From the NCBI GenBank assembly GCA_032718865.1, contig JALUTQ010000010.1, forward strand, positions 1 to 64,000: a stretch of 64,000 nucleotides of DNA, written 5' to 3'. Both the position numbers and the translations under genes were made by a program. The notes under the pieces are model-generated. The model saw nothing but the letters and a program-made list of their open reading frames with translations, did not search any database and was not told the origin of the DNA. This DNA is from Tilletia caries. Lineage: Eukaryota; Basidiomycota; Exobasidiomycetes; Tilletiales; Tilletiaceae. Positions within the stretch are counted from its first letter, which is position 1, and each line of letters opens with the position of its first letter. Below are positions 49,201 to 60,194 of the stretch, piece by piece.

Positions 49201-52020
49201 GATGTTGTCGGTGGAATCCAGTTCCACTTGATGCATATCTCTGCGGTGCGGGACATACAGGACGGAGGCCCGGAGGCTCGGAGCCTCGAAGCTTCCATAC
49301 TCAAATTGCTCACATCGATATCGTCGATCAAAAAGCTTAGGAAGTGCCTGTGCTCATAGCCTGGGGCTATCGTACCTTGACGCTTTGTACGAGGCTCTCT
49401 TCATATTTGTTCTGAGAGCATTCCGAAGTCAAGCGATGGACTCCATCCGATCGCTTTTTCTCCCTCCGACGTTTGGACCAGGATACAACAAAACAGCTGC
49501 CCTCGGAAATAGGCGCTGGTCCGCGAGCAACAAGAATGCGTATCAATTGGTGATCGACAAAGCATTCCACGGCAATAGGGAGGCCCTGGCGACGGGCCGT
49601 AATACCTCAGATCTCATCAAGCGTGCTCCGGGCTTTCGGCAAAACGCCAGTCGCTCTTGGCTTGACGACACTGGAATCCGAATTATCTGCCTTTTTTCAG
49701 CATTCAAACCTCCTCCCCTTGAAAACACGATTACCGGGTCGCACAAACAGAGAATAAGATTTGTCAGACTCTAGTTCCGGGGTTTCTTGAAGCTGGGTGC
49801 GATTTCGGCCTAACTTTTACCTCTCGATATGCCGATATCTATCAAAAAATCCCACCAAGCAAACATACCTGTTAGTCATGATAGATCTCAATATTATGGT
49901 CATTCTCTGCACCATTCCAAATCACGGTGTCGCTAGGTGGATGTACGCTTGGCCTTACATCTGTGATTGGCACTGATTTATCTCCACCAACACTACGGCT
50001 TAAAGCTGATACTTATCTACAGTCATGAGTCAGCGCCCGCTGTAGTCGCAACGCACCTTAGCCAGATTCCGTTATAGCCACCAAAAAGCTGGCGCCGTGA
50101 ACTTCTCCAACAAAATACGCCCGCTACAGAGTACAGCAGTGCGAATGTCCTGACAACGGGCGAAAAGGCCTCAAATACTATCAGGCGTGCAAAACTCCGG
50201 CTTGCGACAAAACCCAATAGCTCTCACCTTCTCGACATCGCAATTCGGCACATCAGCCTCTTACGGCAAACCCTACGACATGCGAACACTAAGCTCGGAA
50301 AGAAGGCCTTACCTTTTTCAAGAGCAAACCAAAAAAAGTAAAACAATGCAACAACGGATTGATTCTGAGCGAGAGGAAGAAGTGAGGCCCAGTGGCATAT
50401 ATACAAATGAGGCGTGAGAGAGGGAAGCGGCTGCGGCTAATGAAGGAGAAGATTAGCCAAGTGAGGCATGATTTCAGCGCGGCATTGTTTGATCGTGGGA
50501 CCGTAAAGAACAATCGTCGTCGAGCGTAGCATCCGCTCCATGAGAGAATGGATGGTGACAATGGTCGTGAACGCGCTCTCGGGAAGGTGAGCAAGCTTCT
50601 GATGAGCTTATGTGAAGCAGACAAGGTCTACCTCAGTAGCAACGAGTCAGAACTCCGCCGGCGACGTGAGACGAGAGAGGAAACTGTACCAGCTGCAAGG
50701 TAAGTTAATTGAATTCAGGGTTAGACCAAAGACAATTGCCTGATTGCTGATGCGTTTTTCATTAGGAATGTCGACGCAGCACAATGAGTGTGGGATACCT
50801 TCGGTCACTGCTGCCAGCAGTCTCCAGCACGTGCGCGCAGGGCAAGTACATTGCGAGAGGATAGCCGCAGGTGCACCAGGCAGCCTCGAGCCTCCAAGAC
50901 GACAAATTGTGTCTTGACCGGCATCTGAATTCTACTGGCTACTGGCGACTGAGAAAATGAGTCGCACGTGATGAGAGTCAGACGTCAGCATAAGGAATCG
51001 ACACTACAGACCACACAAGTATCCAGTCACCCACGTTTTGATTATTTTGAATCTCTACGCTTCTGATCAAGTGGCCCAGACTCAGGAGCAGAAGCTCGGA
51101 CCACGCAGGAACCTCGTTTGTCTCTGGTGCTGTTTCGTGTGTATTCGTCGGCAGTTCCTCAGAGATACTTCTGTGCTCAAAGCTACCTGCATGTAAGGTT
51201 TCCCAACTACAAGAGAGTAATCGACCTAGTAGATTCGGTGTTGGAGTTGGACAGTCTACGTGTAGTACCGCTCGTTGTATAGAGACAGAAGTGACACGCT
51301 GCTAGAACTTTGGCCTATGTCTACTGGGTTGATCACTGATCTGGATGTTAGTAGTCCTACAGGAGTTGTGGTGTATAAAAGGTAATAAAGTGTATGAGAC
51401 TATTTGTTGAAACTTAATGAGACTCAGACTTCACACGTTTGACTTAACTCTGCAATGTTATGTGATTGCCAAGTTAGGTGTCAAGGTGTGTGAAAGTATA
51501 GAGCTGGGGGGACAGAAAGGGAGGAAAGGGCGAGAGGGGCGCTCCTTTTATACCTTTCAGGCTTCCCTGGTGCGCAGCAGTGCGCAGCACACTGTGTGGT
51601 GTCACTGCGCCAGTCACTCTGTCGGCACAACCTTATTTAAGTACAGACACAGTCAAAAAGAAGTGACCTAGGAACGGGGGTAGTCGATACTCGATAGTGA
51701 AAAAGGGGGACAGAGTACAGACAGAGCGAGTGTCGACAGAGCAAAAAAGGGGAAGAGGGAGAGACAGAGAGAGTCAGAGTGGGCAGAAAGAGAGTGAGAG
51801 AGGATGAAGCGGTGAATGGTGATTGCGCCCTACGGCTACCGTACGGGTGGTGCACGGAAGAGAGAGACAGAGATAGGGGCGAATCAGTGAGAGAAGATGA
51901 AACGGTGATTGCGGCATTGCGCCCTGCAGTTTACGTGCGGGTGGTGCACGGACGCACGACGCGCGTCGCGGGTTGGGTGAGAAAATAAATGTGGGGCAAA
52001 AAGAACTGATAACCGAAAAG
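49201..52020. other. Unassigned region
   Basis: The longest plausible reading frame starts at an ATG at 49436 and runs to 49774 (112 codons), with no domain recognised. A TATAAAA box at 51374-51380 is followed closely by AATAAAG at 51384, an arrangement seen in LTRs, but no LTR boundaries, primer site or polyprotein were found. The stretch 51740-51920 has repeated AGAGAGACAGAGA words and two related blocks with GTGATTGCG and GGGTGGTGCACGG. Confidence 0.3.
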
Positions 52021-52080
52021 TCTCCGACAAAAGGATTCGAACACACGACCTTTTGTCGACACAGATTTTAGTCAACCATA
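52021..52080 (-). other. tRNA-like sequence, 3' part, cut by the Fot1 element
   Basis: On the minus strand this reads from the insertion TA into GGTTGACTAAAATCTG, then a variable-arm-like hairpin CGACAAAAGGTCG, then GTGTTCGAATCC, a near-canonical B box, with a TTTT run shortly after. The 5' part lies on the other side of the element at 54108-54136. The T stem and acceptor do not pair well, so it is probably tRNA-derived rather than a functional tRNA. Confidence 0.5.
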
Positions 52081-54107
52081 CTCGGGCCCAATGGTGCCAA
52101 CTTCGTTGTCAATTTTTAGCGTCACTAAAAATGCCCTCTCCGCAGGAGAGGGCCTCCGGGCTCAATGCACACTACAAGCTCAATGCACAAACACTTCATT
52201 TGGATATCATGAAAATACTTAAGGAAGCAACAACAGGTCCAGATCATTGTCCCCTTCATCTGCATCGTTATCCAAGTCCTCCAAAGCGTCCGTAGTGGCT
52301 GCTGAGACTCCGCTTTTGGCCTTTGCGCGTGCCTTGACTACCTTGCGCATATGCGCAAAGACTTGTCTCCACCCTTCGGCCTTGGACTTGTTCGCGGTTC
52401 TGCGCACCTTGACAAACTCACGTCGACGTTCTTCTGCTTCTTCTTGCTGGAGCTTCTCCTGCGTGATTGATCGAGCTTGTCCGGAATACAGAACTCCACC
52501 AGATTGGACGACTTTTTCGCTGTCGCTCTGCGCGTGCGTTTTGTTCTTGCTGAGCGGCTGTTTGAACTTCCAATGCTGTGACCGCCAATGATCCCGCCTG
52601 CGCCTGAATGTGAGCACCTCGAATGCACTTGATGACTGTGGGAGAAAGGTCGTTCCTGCGCTCGAGGACGTTCACAGTCCGGGACAGTGAGCGCAACGTC
52701 TTTGGCGTCGAAATTGTCGCAGTTGGCAGAGATGATGAGCCAGTCGCTGGGCCAGAATCGTTGCTGTGCTCCGGAAATTTGACCAAAATCATCTCAGGAT
52801 TAAACGGGAACAGGCCAGTGAGTCGGAATCCGGCTTTGATCGTGTTTGGCTGCATCGTTGCCTTTCTGATGCTCGTCAACGCTGCCAGGAACTCGATTTT
52901 GTTGAAATTCGTACAGCCGCTTCTGGTCGCCTTGTCAATCGCCTCGCGGTGCCAGTGTTTCATGGGCTGAAAAACCGATACGTCCAAAGGTTGAAGGATA
53001 TGAGAGGAGTGTGGTGGCAGGCTGAAGGGGATGATGTTGGACTGCTCGCAGTATTCGAGGAACTGTTTCGTACAGTGGGATCCGTGCCCATCAAAGATGA
53101 GCAGGCGTTTGTTCCCTTTTTGTCATCTTGAGAGTGAGCTCGTTGAAGTGTTTGATCCAGCGAAGGGCGAGAATATCATCCGTGTATCCATTGGCAGACA
53201 CGGCGAGGAGGGTATCGTCCGAGAGATCGTTATTGCTCCAGGACTCCGAATGCTGTGCCGCTGCAAAAATGATCAAAGGCGCAATGTGTTGACCAGCGGC
53301 ACTGACAGCTTCGATGCATGTCACGGAGTCACGACGGGTCTCGCTGGCGAGATGCGCATCCTTCAAGGGATTCAACGTGACAATCCATTGCTTTCCACCA
53401 ACGCCAATCCGGAACCCGACCTCGTCAACATTCCATATGTCGTCCTGGGTGATTCCGTGCTCGTCCATCGTCTTCTTGAGCTTTCCGAAGAACCTCTTGA
53501 GGGTGGGACGATCTTGAAGCATGCGCGACAGCTCCCGAGACTTTTGCTTGACGCGATGAAGCTGTGGATGCCTCTTGACGAAGCTTCCCAGCCAGTTCTT
53601 GCCGACAACAGGAGGGGGACCAGAGCCTTGATGAGCTGCTGCCAGCAGCTGATTTGCCGACGCAACGAGTAATGCTGGGCGCGCAGATAGCTCCAAGCGG
53701 TCCAGTGCTGCAACGTAGGCCATCAGAGCCTGTTCTTGTGCGCTGTTGAGTTTACGATTTGTGGGTGGACGCGTCGACTTGCTGTGGGTCTTTCCTTGAA
53801 AGCGACGAGACAGGCGCTGGCGATGAACCTTCCACTTCTTCGCTATCTTTGCGAAGTAGGGTTTTTCCTTTGCAGGCGCGCACCTCTTCCAGTGCGCACT
53901 CGAGCTGCTCCTCTGTTTCCTTGTATGTTGAAGACATGATGTCTGCTTGATTCGATGTGATGGTCAGAGATAAAGGGACGGGGAAGGACGCGACGTGTTT
54001 GTGCATTGAGCTTGTAGTGTGCATTGAGCCCGGAAGCCCTCTCCTGCGGAGAGGGCATTTTTAGTGACGCTAAAATTGACAACGAAGTTGGCACCATTGG
54101 GCCCGAG
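52081..54107. mobile_element. Complete Fot1/pogo-type transposon
   Basis: The 2027 bp element has TIRs of about 113 bp (52081-52194 and 53995-54107), starting CTCGGGCCCAATGGTGCCAA, with two differences between the arms. One difference is T5 versus T4 in the TCAATTTTTAGCG word. TA is duplicated at 52079-52080 and 54108-54109, as expected for the Tc1/mariner group. Each TIR contains a hairpin, GCCCTCTCC-GCA-GGAGAGGGC. The interior encodes one transposase on the minus strand. The near-identical TIRs indicate a recent insertion. Confidence 0.93.
52219..53937 (-). pseudogene. Fot1/pogo DDE transposase with three frame slips
   Basis: From ATG at 53937 to a stop at 52219 the strand encodes about 571 residues if three slips are ignored. 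Order: an N-terminal psq-like helix region (IAKKWKVHRQRLSRRFQG), a CENP-B/Tc5-like DNA-binding region (SAQEQALMAYVAALDRL to GKNWLGSFVKRHPQL), and the DDE_1 catalytic core. The acidic residues lie in NVDEVGF, FDGHGSH and LQPLDVSVF; the last two are separated by 35 residues, the Fot1 DD35D spacing. A basic, glutamine-rich C-terminal tail follows (TQEKLQQEEAEERRREF). The slips fall at A5 runs read on the gene strand (53866-53862, 53121-53117 and 52517-52513); each is cured by one base fewer. As sequenced it cannot make a full protein. No introns are needed. Confidence 0.9.
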
Positions 54108-54136
54108 TAATACCAACTAGACTACGCAGTCATAAG
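54108..54136 (-). other. tRNA-like sequence, 5' part, cut by the Fot1 element
   Basis: On the minus strand this reads GACTGCGTAGTCTAGTTGGT, containing an A-box-like TAGTCTAGTTGG. Joined to 52021-52080 across the TA duplication it makes a tRNA-sized unit of about 85 nt with A box, variable arm and B box in order. Confidence 0.5.
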
Positions 54137-57100
54137 TTGGAAACAATAACCGGTTGGTCATTATAGACCACCATGCTCAAACCCACTATTCACTAAGTGA
54201 AGGCTCAACAACAATTCATCATTGATGCCCACACTAGTATGAACATTGAGGGAGACTAATAGGATATGTGAAAAGTAGTAATCTTGTATAACTGTAGGAT
54301 ATGGAAGAGTGGCTGCGAGTGATCAGCACACTCGACCATAATCCTTACACTGCACCGACTGTATTGGAGAGGGTGAGGGTGGGCGGGAAAGAAGGTTCGA
54401 TTCATCGTTGTTTTTGCTCCTCTGGCGCGACTTTGATCACTGTTGGCCGGCAGTGACTGTTGTGGTGATAACGTAAAAATTTGGTTCTGTTTTTGCAGAT
54501 CGTTTCCATCCCACATCACACGTTGGCATTCCACATTCATACTTCGTCATTCATGATGCAAACACGATGCCACACAAAACACTCACGAACTCCTGCCAGC
54601 TTCTCCTCCTCCGCCAAACCCATCAGATCCGCCCGCCATCACAACGAAGCTTTCATCTCCTGTAAGCTGCGAGTCACCGCGTGATTGAAGCAGAACTGAC
54701 GCAAATTTTTAGAGGATCTCGACAAAGATTCACTCGTGTACGCGAGCTTGCGTTCGGAAAGTCTTCTTGTGGCTCTGAAGGGACAACCATGATTACTGTT
54801 ATAAGTATGTTCGGAGCAGCATCGGTCACCGTGTGTTGAGGCTCATATTGGGTGGTATGATGGGATTCGAGCACAAAGCGTAACGGTCTAATTTGTCCCC
54901 ATAAAAAGTGCATACAAATGGGTAGCATTCTTGGACGATTCACAAACGCTTTCGCTTTATCCCTTTTTGAATACGAGTTTCCAAGTGCTCCACCGCCAAG
55001 ATCTCTCTGGTGCTCAGAGTCTCTGAGGGGCGAGGAAACAAGGCAGGGTTGATTGTATGCTCGGACTTGGTTTCAGAAAGCTCGGGCAGCTGATCGGATT
55101 CCGTTTCGCTCAAAGACGCGTAAAGAGAAAAAGTAGTACCATAGATCGAGATCCGAGGAGAAAGAGAAAGGGGTTAGGCTCGGCTCCACGCTCTATGATG
55201 ACCATCGTTGGCCGTCGCTCGATGCATGGTGGCCATAAATGCTGGCAGCGGAGCGAAAGCTGGACAAAGACACGAGTGAAGCAGCGTCGCGAACGTTAAT
55301 TGGCCTTCATCCTAAGCGTGGCCAGTCCAGATGAAAATTTGCCCTATTCCTCACCCCCGGCGAGATCGCGATGGACATGCTCCAACGCTTTGGATTCACG
55401 CGTGTCAACCTGCGCAGCGGAGAGGCACGCAGTGTTTATTGTGTAGCGCCGCCGCGACAGCGGCGAGGTTCAGTCCTTCCTCACGAACAAGCAAGTCGCA
55501 AGATAAGTTTTTAAATTTCTCAATACAGGTACCGTTTGAGCATACCAGCCACAATACGAATGTATTCTTTAGGCGCTGCTTGTTTTGAATCTGTACAACA
55601 TAATTTTTGAACCGGAAATCAGTCATGCGTGCTGCGGCGTTCGCATCCTAGCCGTAAATCTGATTGCCAAAGAAAAATGCACGCTTCAATCCACCTCGCC
55701 TCGCCTGCTCCTCTGATACAAGTGTCAAGTCACTACCCTCACTGCTTATGCGGTCAAGAGTTCAATATACCTTATATGAAAACTGCGACCAAATACTGCT
55801 CAAGACAATCCCCAGCGTCATATTGATTTGGAGAGCATGGTTTTTTGGCGGAAGCTGGGACATGATTAACGACGGCTAGCAAGAACAAAGTACAGTAGCG
55901 AGTAGCGAGTGCGGGTCAGGGTTTTTGAATCAGCCGAGAACCGATAGGATGTAGAGTCAGTGAGCTGAGCGAGTGCCTAATCGCAGAGCTTTATTGAGCG
56001 AGTGGAAATGCGCCAACTAGTTAGTGGAGTCGTGGCAACATTAAGCTCGACCCAGGAGCCGCACAGATACAAATACTATTAAAAAAGGTTGAATCTTTCG
56101 TACTGTTTTATGCAGCTCGAAGCTCAAGCACTGGATTCGTCCCCGTACTCGGCCTCATCTCCTTTTTCGCTTCAGCCGCTGTGCTCTTCTCTTTCTCTCG
56201 TGGTCTTGCGCAATCACATTCTTGAGGTAGCCGACGTTTGAAAGATTCGCTGTAATAGCAGGGTTCTGTTTGAGTAGTTGACGGCGATGGGTCTTTCGCG
56301 CCAGTGGAAGTATACTTGCGCATCCACGCCAGCTACAGCCGATTCCACGCTAAGTCCGATGCCTCCTCAGATGCCGCTTCCGTCGTCCTGAGGCTCGGGT
56401 CCTATGCTCCTGCCTGTGCGATCTCCTTCGGCATCAAGGGCTCCCACGGCAGTCGGCACCTTAAACATGGTCGACTGCAATGACAATGACATATTTCTTC
56501 TCCCTTCCAAACAGAACAATCCCCTGGACGTTGAAGTCCGAAATCCTGACATCTATGCGCGCTATGAATTGAATGAGGTCAGCTACAGAGTTTCGAATTG
56601 GTGCTATGATGTCTTCATTCTGACAACTTACGAATCGTTTGCAGTCCTTGGCTTGTGTCCGACCACGAGATGAGCGCTCTCCGTCGTGACCGCGGCGCGG
56701 ATAATCGCGCTGATCACCATTCTTCGTAGGGTATAAAATACCATCTCCTTGTCAGCGGCAATAAAGGTAGCTATTAGCTAATGGAAGTCAGTGCTATTCA
56801 CTGAGTTGAACACTGCATGTACCATTCCGAGATTGAACGCTGCATACAGGCTCGAATCAGGCTCGAATGTACACTTACGATCGAAACCTGCGTGTTGGGT
56901 AGCGGACCGTCGGAGTCTGTTAGACCTGTCGTATGACAAGCCGCACGTTGCACATACTTTGTAGCTTCTTAAACCTTCAGGCTGCATTACGGCCCAAAAT
57001 AGACACGCTTCCGCGTATTCTGGTCGGAGGAGCAGCTCGAGCTGCCCGTCCTTCAGAGTCGCAACATGGTGGGTCAGCTCGGCTATGAGCGGAAGTTATA

Positions 57101-58190
57101 CCAGAAAAGCCAATGCTCAAAGCCGGAGCCATCATCCCGCCCGTTCCCGTTAGTGTCGCTCTCACTTTTCCGGTTTCAACTCAACACCTCAACGCATGCA
57201 AGACAGCCAGTCACCCTTGCTATACGATGGCTATGCTAGACAAGATTGCCCGCGAATACGAGTGGGCGGCGTCCCTTTTCGTCAGCGACACCCAACTCTA
57301 CAGCATACCTGCGTCTTCAAAAGTGCCTTGGCGAGGGGGAGTCACACAAAGATCCTTCGAATGTGGCTAGCGACGGATTGTGGCGATCGACTCCGAGGTT
57401 TTTCTCGTACTCGCAGGTTCGAACCGGTACCGATGGGCTCGACATTATGCCGACGTAATGAAGGAGGCGGATCGACCGTTTGGGCAGAGCCCTCCTGAGG
57501 AATTGAGAGGGTTTCACTCATGAGGTATTCCGGAAGGGTGTAGAAAATCTGAGAAACCCTTCCTGAGCCATATGTGCTCTAGATTGTCCCTGAGTCTTCC
57601 TGCGAAGTTTCTGAAGTCTTTCAAAAAGACTCGGGTCGTCCGATAGTGTACTCGTCAGAGAAATGAGGTGACATAGGCAAAGGCTCGCCCATATTCGATT
57701 GCTGCGTGAGCCGGCCCATGAGTAGAGTCGGTAAAAGACGGGAGCAAAGACAATGTGGTTGAAGGTGTTGGCAATACCCTGAGAACGAGAGCGGTTCAAT
57801 GAAGGAAACGAAGAGCTGCCTCTTGATAAACGGCATCGCAATGAGGAGCAAGCGATAGGCCAGCATGCAAAGGTCATAGAACGACAAAAAGACGCAGAAA
57901 AGAACTGAGGGAGAAGCTTCACACCGCGTTGTTTGGGACACACGGCGGCGAGTCCGAGGACAACACGGAAGCCTCAAGACTTCATGACGGACGGAAGTCG
58001 ATTACAAAGCATAGCGTGCCAAATAGCGAGAAGCAGCCGAGGCGCTTCGGCAACTTTTCATATATCGAATCACAAAATGTCATGCATTCCCATTTCCCGC
58101 TGTACCGGACATCATGATGGTAGTCAGGCGGAAGAAGTAAGCGGAGCTTTCTGATGCTACTAATTAAGGAAGAACGCACTTCTTAGATTT
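54137..58190. other. Unassigned region
   Basis: Short reading frames are scattered on both strands (for example 56404-56673 and 57113-57370 on plus, 57518-57943 on minus). None shows a domain or a convincing splice pattern. Nothing further is called. Confidence 0.3.
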
Positions 58191-58194
58191 TGAC

Positions 58195-58450
58195 CACTAA
58201 CTCATTCCGGCGGATATGTGGCGGAGATACTTTTTTTGAAAACCATCTCCGCTACTCCGCCGTTTTTATTCATTGCGGAGCAATCCCCCGTCCTCCTCCG
58301 TTTCAGTGGCCATCTCCGCCGCCGGAGACGGAGATATGCCGGAGTTCCGCCACATCTCCCCTTCACGCGGCGGAAATGTCATCTCCGGAAAAAAAGGGGG
58401 GGGGGAACCAAAGTTTCCGCCACCAGCGGCGGAGATCGAGTGCATCTTTA
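58195..58450. repeat. CTCCG/CGGAG-rich block
   Basis: The block is built from CATCTCCGCC, GGCGGAGAT and related words, partly in inverted order (GGCGGATATGTGGCGGAG near 58208, GCCGGAGTTCCGCCACAT near 58339), with a G10 run at 58397-58406. It resembles the interiors of 45078-45893 and 62400-63107 in word use. No TIR or target duplication was found. Confidence 0.5.
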
Positions 58451-58819
58451 GATGACATTGAGCTGTAAATGTTCTTCTATGTAGAGAACACAGAATGAGC
58501 GGCGATGAAGCGCGCCGGCGGGGTAAAGAAAGAGTCAGCAAAGAGTGAGATCTCGACAAATTTATGAATTTCTTTTAGTCAGTATTGAACGTCACCTAAT
58601 TCGTGGAGGATCTTCGTCTGATGGGGATTTTCCTGCAGTTGGGATCTTCAAGCCACATTCGAACTGGATTTGCTACCCTTTTGAATACAAAGCGTGGCAT
58701 TCTTCATGGCCTCAACATGTCAAAAACCGGGCACAATATTGGCATAATGCGTCAAATATCTTTTGGCTGCGGAGTAGCTTTAATCCACGGATAACTTGGC
58801 GCTCCTTTTACTACGAAGC

Positions 58820-59035
58820 CAGCTGCTCCGTACTCCGAACGAAAACACAATGCCGTCCTATACTTACACTGTGCTCCATTGAATGTTTGACGATTAGCTG
58901 CGTACTTCCTCCACCAGAAACCATCTCTAAAATCATCAAAAATTCACTCCGTACTCCAAACCTGAGGCGTACTTCGACGGGGACTCGTCGTCTCCGTAGA
59001 GAGCTACTCCGTGACTACTCCGTGCTCATCCTTAT
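58820..59035. repeat. TACTCCG-rich block
   Basis: CTCCGTACTCCG-type words occur repeatedly (58828, 58948, 58995, 59009, 59020). They are the complement of the CGGAGTACGGAG words at 62400-63107, so the two blocks probably belong to one repeat family in opposite orientation. Confidence 0.45.
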
Positions 59036-60194
59036 CTATTACGTCAATTATATGATGTTACGACACTCATACTGCCTTCATAATGCTCATTATCAGTGCT
59101 TTAGACAACGTAATAATCACAGATATCTGGCGAATCCTACCATCTGATTTGTTGGAGCCCAGAATTGGATACAAAACTGCAACTGAGGAGCCAGGCCAGA
59201 ACATGAGACAAAAGCCCCAATGCACCGGTCTCATTGCTTTGAACGTCTGATGGACTGTTGTTGCGTGAGTGCGTGGCGTTTATCAATGAGGGCCTCGGAC
59301 GTTCTCCACGCGTTTTTACATCAAAAACCAACCTCTTGCCTTGGACCGTACGTTTTTTGAATATCAGGATGGCTCAAATGATGGTGGATACCCTAATCAC
59401 TGAACATATCGCAAATGCCACGCGATACAATTGAAGTCAGCTCAAAAAAACTGAGCCACCCCTCTTCCTTCTCCGGAAAGTTCTCAATATTTGGCGTCGG
59501 ATCGTAGATGTCGCAGTCATCTTCGCTCCAATCTCTCTACATCTCCATACCTTCTCGTCCAATAGGGGTTGTCATGCAGACGGCGAGACCAAGAAGAATG
59601 CCACGTTTTATAATCAAAAGGTTAGGAAATAGAGCTCGAATGTGGCTTGGAGATCTCGACTGCATGACAAGCCCCATCCGATGAGAAGATCATCCGCAAA
59701 AAAGGATTTTTTTTTTTTTGCCTTACGCGTCTGGACGCGTCTAGGTGGCCCTTCCTATCTCTCTCACTATTGGCCAAGGTACCAAGAGCAATCCGTAAGT
59801 AATGGTCGAGACGTTCCGTGCAGTATCTACCTCCTTGCTGACTTGTTCGTTACTCCGTCGACGCGCTTCTTCACCGCTCGTTCTGTGTCCTCTATAGATA
59901 AACATTCACACCTCATTGTTCTCATCCCCTGTCCGAGTGGTGCTCTGGTGGTGTGCCTGTGTACTCTGCGATTTATCTCCCGTGAGTGCACAAGCGTGCA
60001 GCACCTAGACTGCTGCCCGTGCAAGTGTGCGCTGGTGTATTTCAGGCTTAATGTTAGTTATATTTTGGCTATGTTAGGTGTCGTCGCCAACGTCAGGGAG
60101 TGAGTTGTACGCCTTCGGGCTAGGGGTCGTAATGCATAAATTTTCACTGCATGCTCAATTGATATGATTTTCTCTCTTCTGATCTGCTGCCAGA
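59036..60194. other. Unassigned region upstream of the Harbinger gene
   Basis: Contains a T-run at about 59707-59719 and a 153-codon open frame at 59642-60103 without domain or good context. The part next to 60195 is presumably the promoter and 5' UTR of the transposase, possibly with an intron. No TIR of the Harbinger element was identified here. Confidence 0.3.

Noticed and set aside
51361..51400. Solo LTR around the TATAAAA and AATAAAG words
   Set aside because: No TG...CA ends, target duplication or second copy could be found.
52247..53672. Plus-strand frames at 52247-52591, 52623-52970 and 53031-53672
   Set aside because: They are antisense shadows of the Fot1 transposase on the minus strand.
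52219..53937. Programmed frameshifting in the Fot1 transposase
   Set aside because: Three A5 sites in one gene, plus similar slips in two unrelated genes, fit error or decay better than recoding. No stimulatory structure was seen.
59642..60103. 153-codon plus-strand frame
   Set aside because: It has no domain, is rich in cysteine and odd hydrophobic runs, and lies in the probable 5' region of the Harbinger gene.
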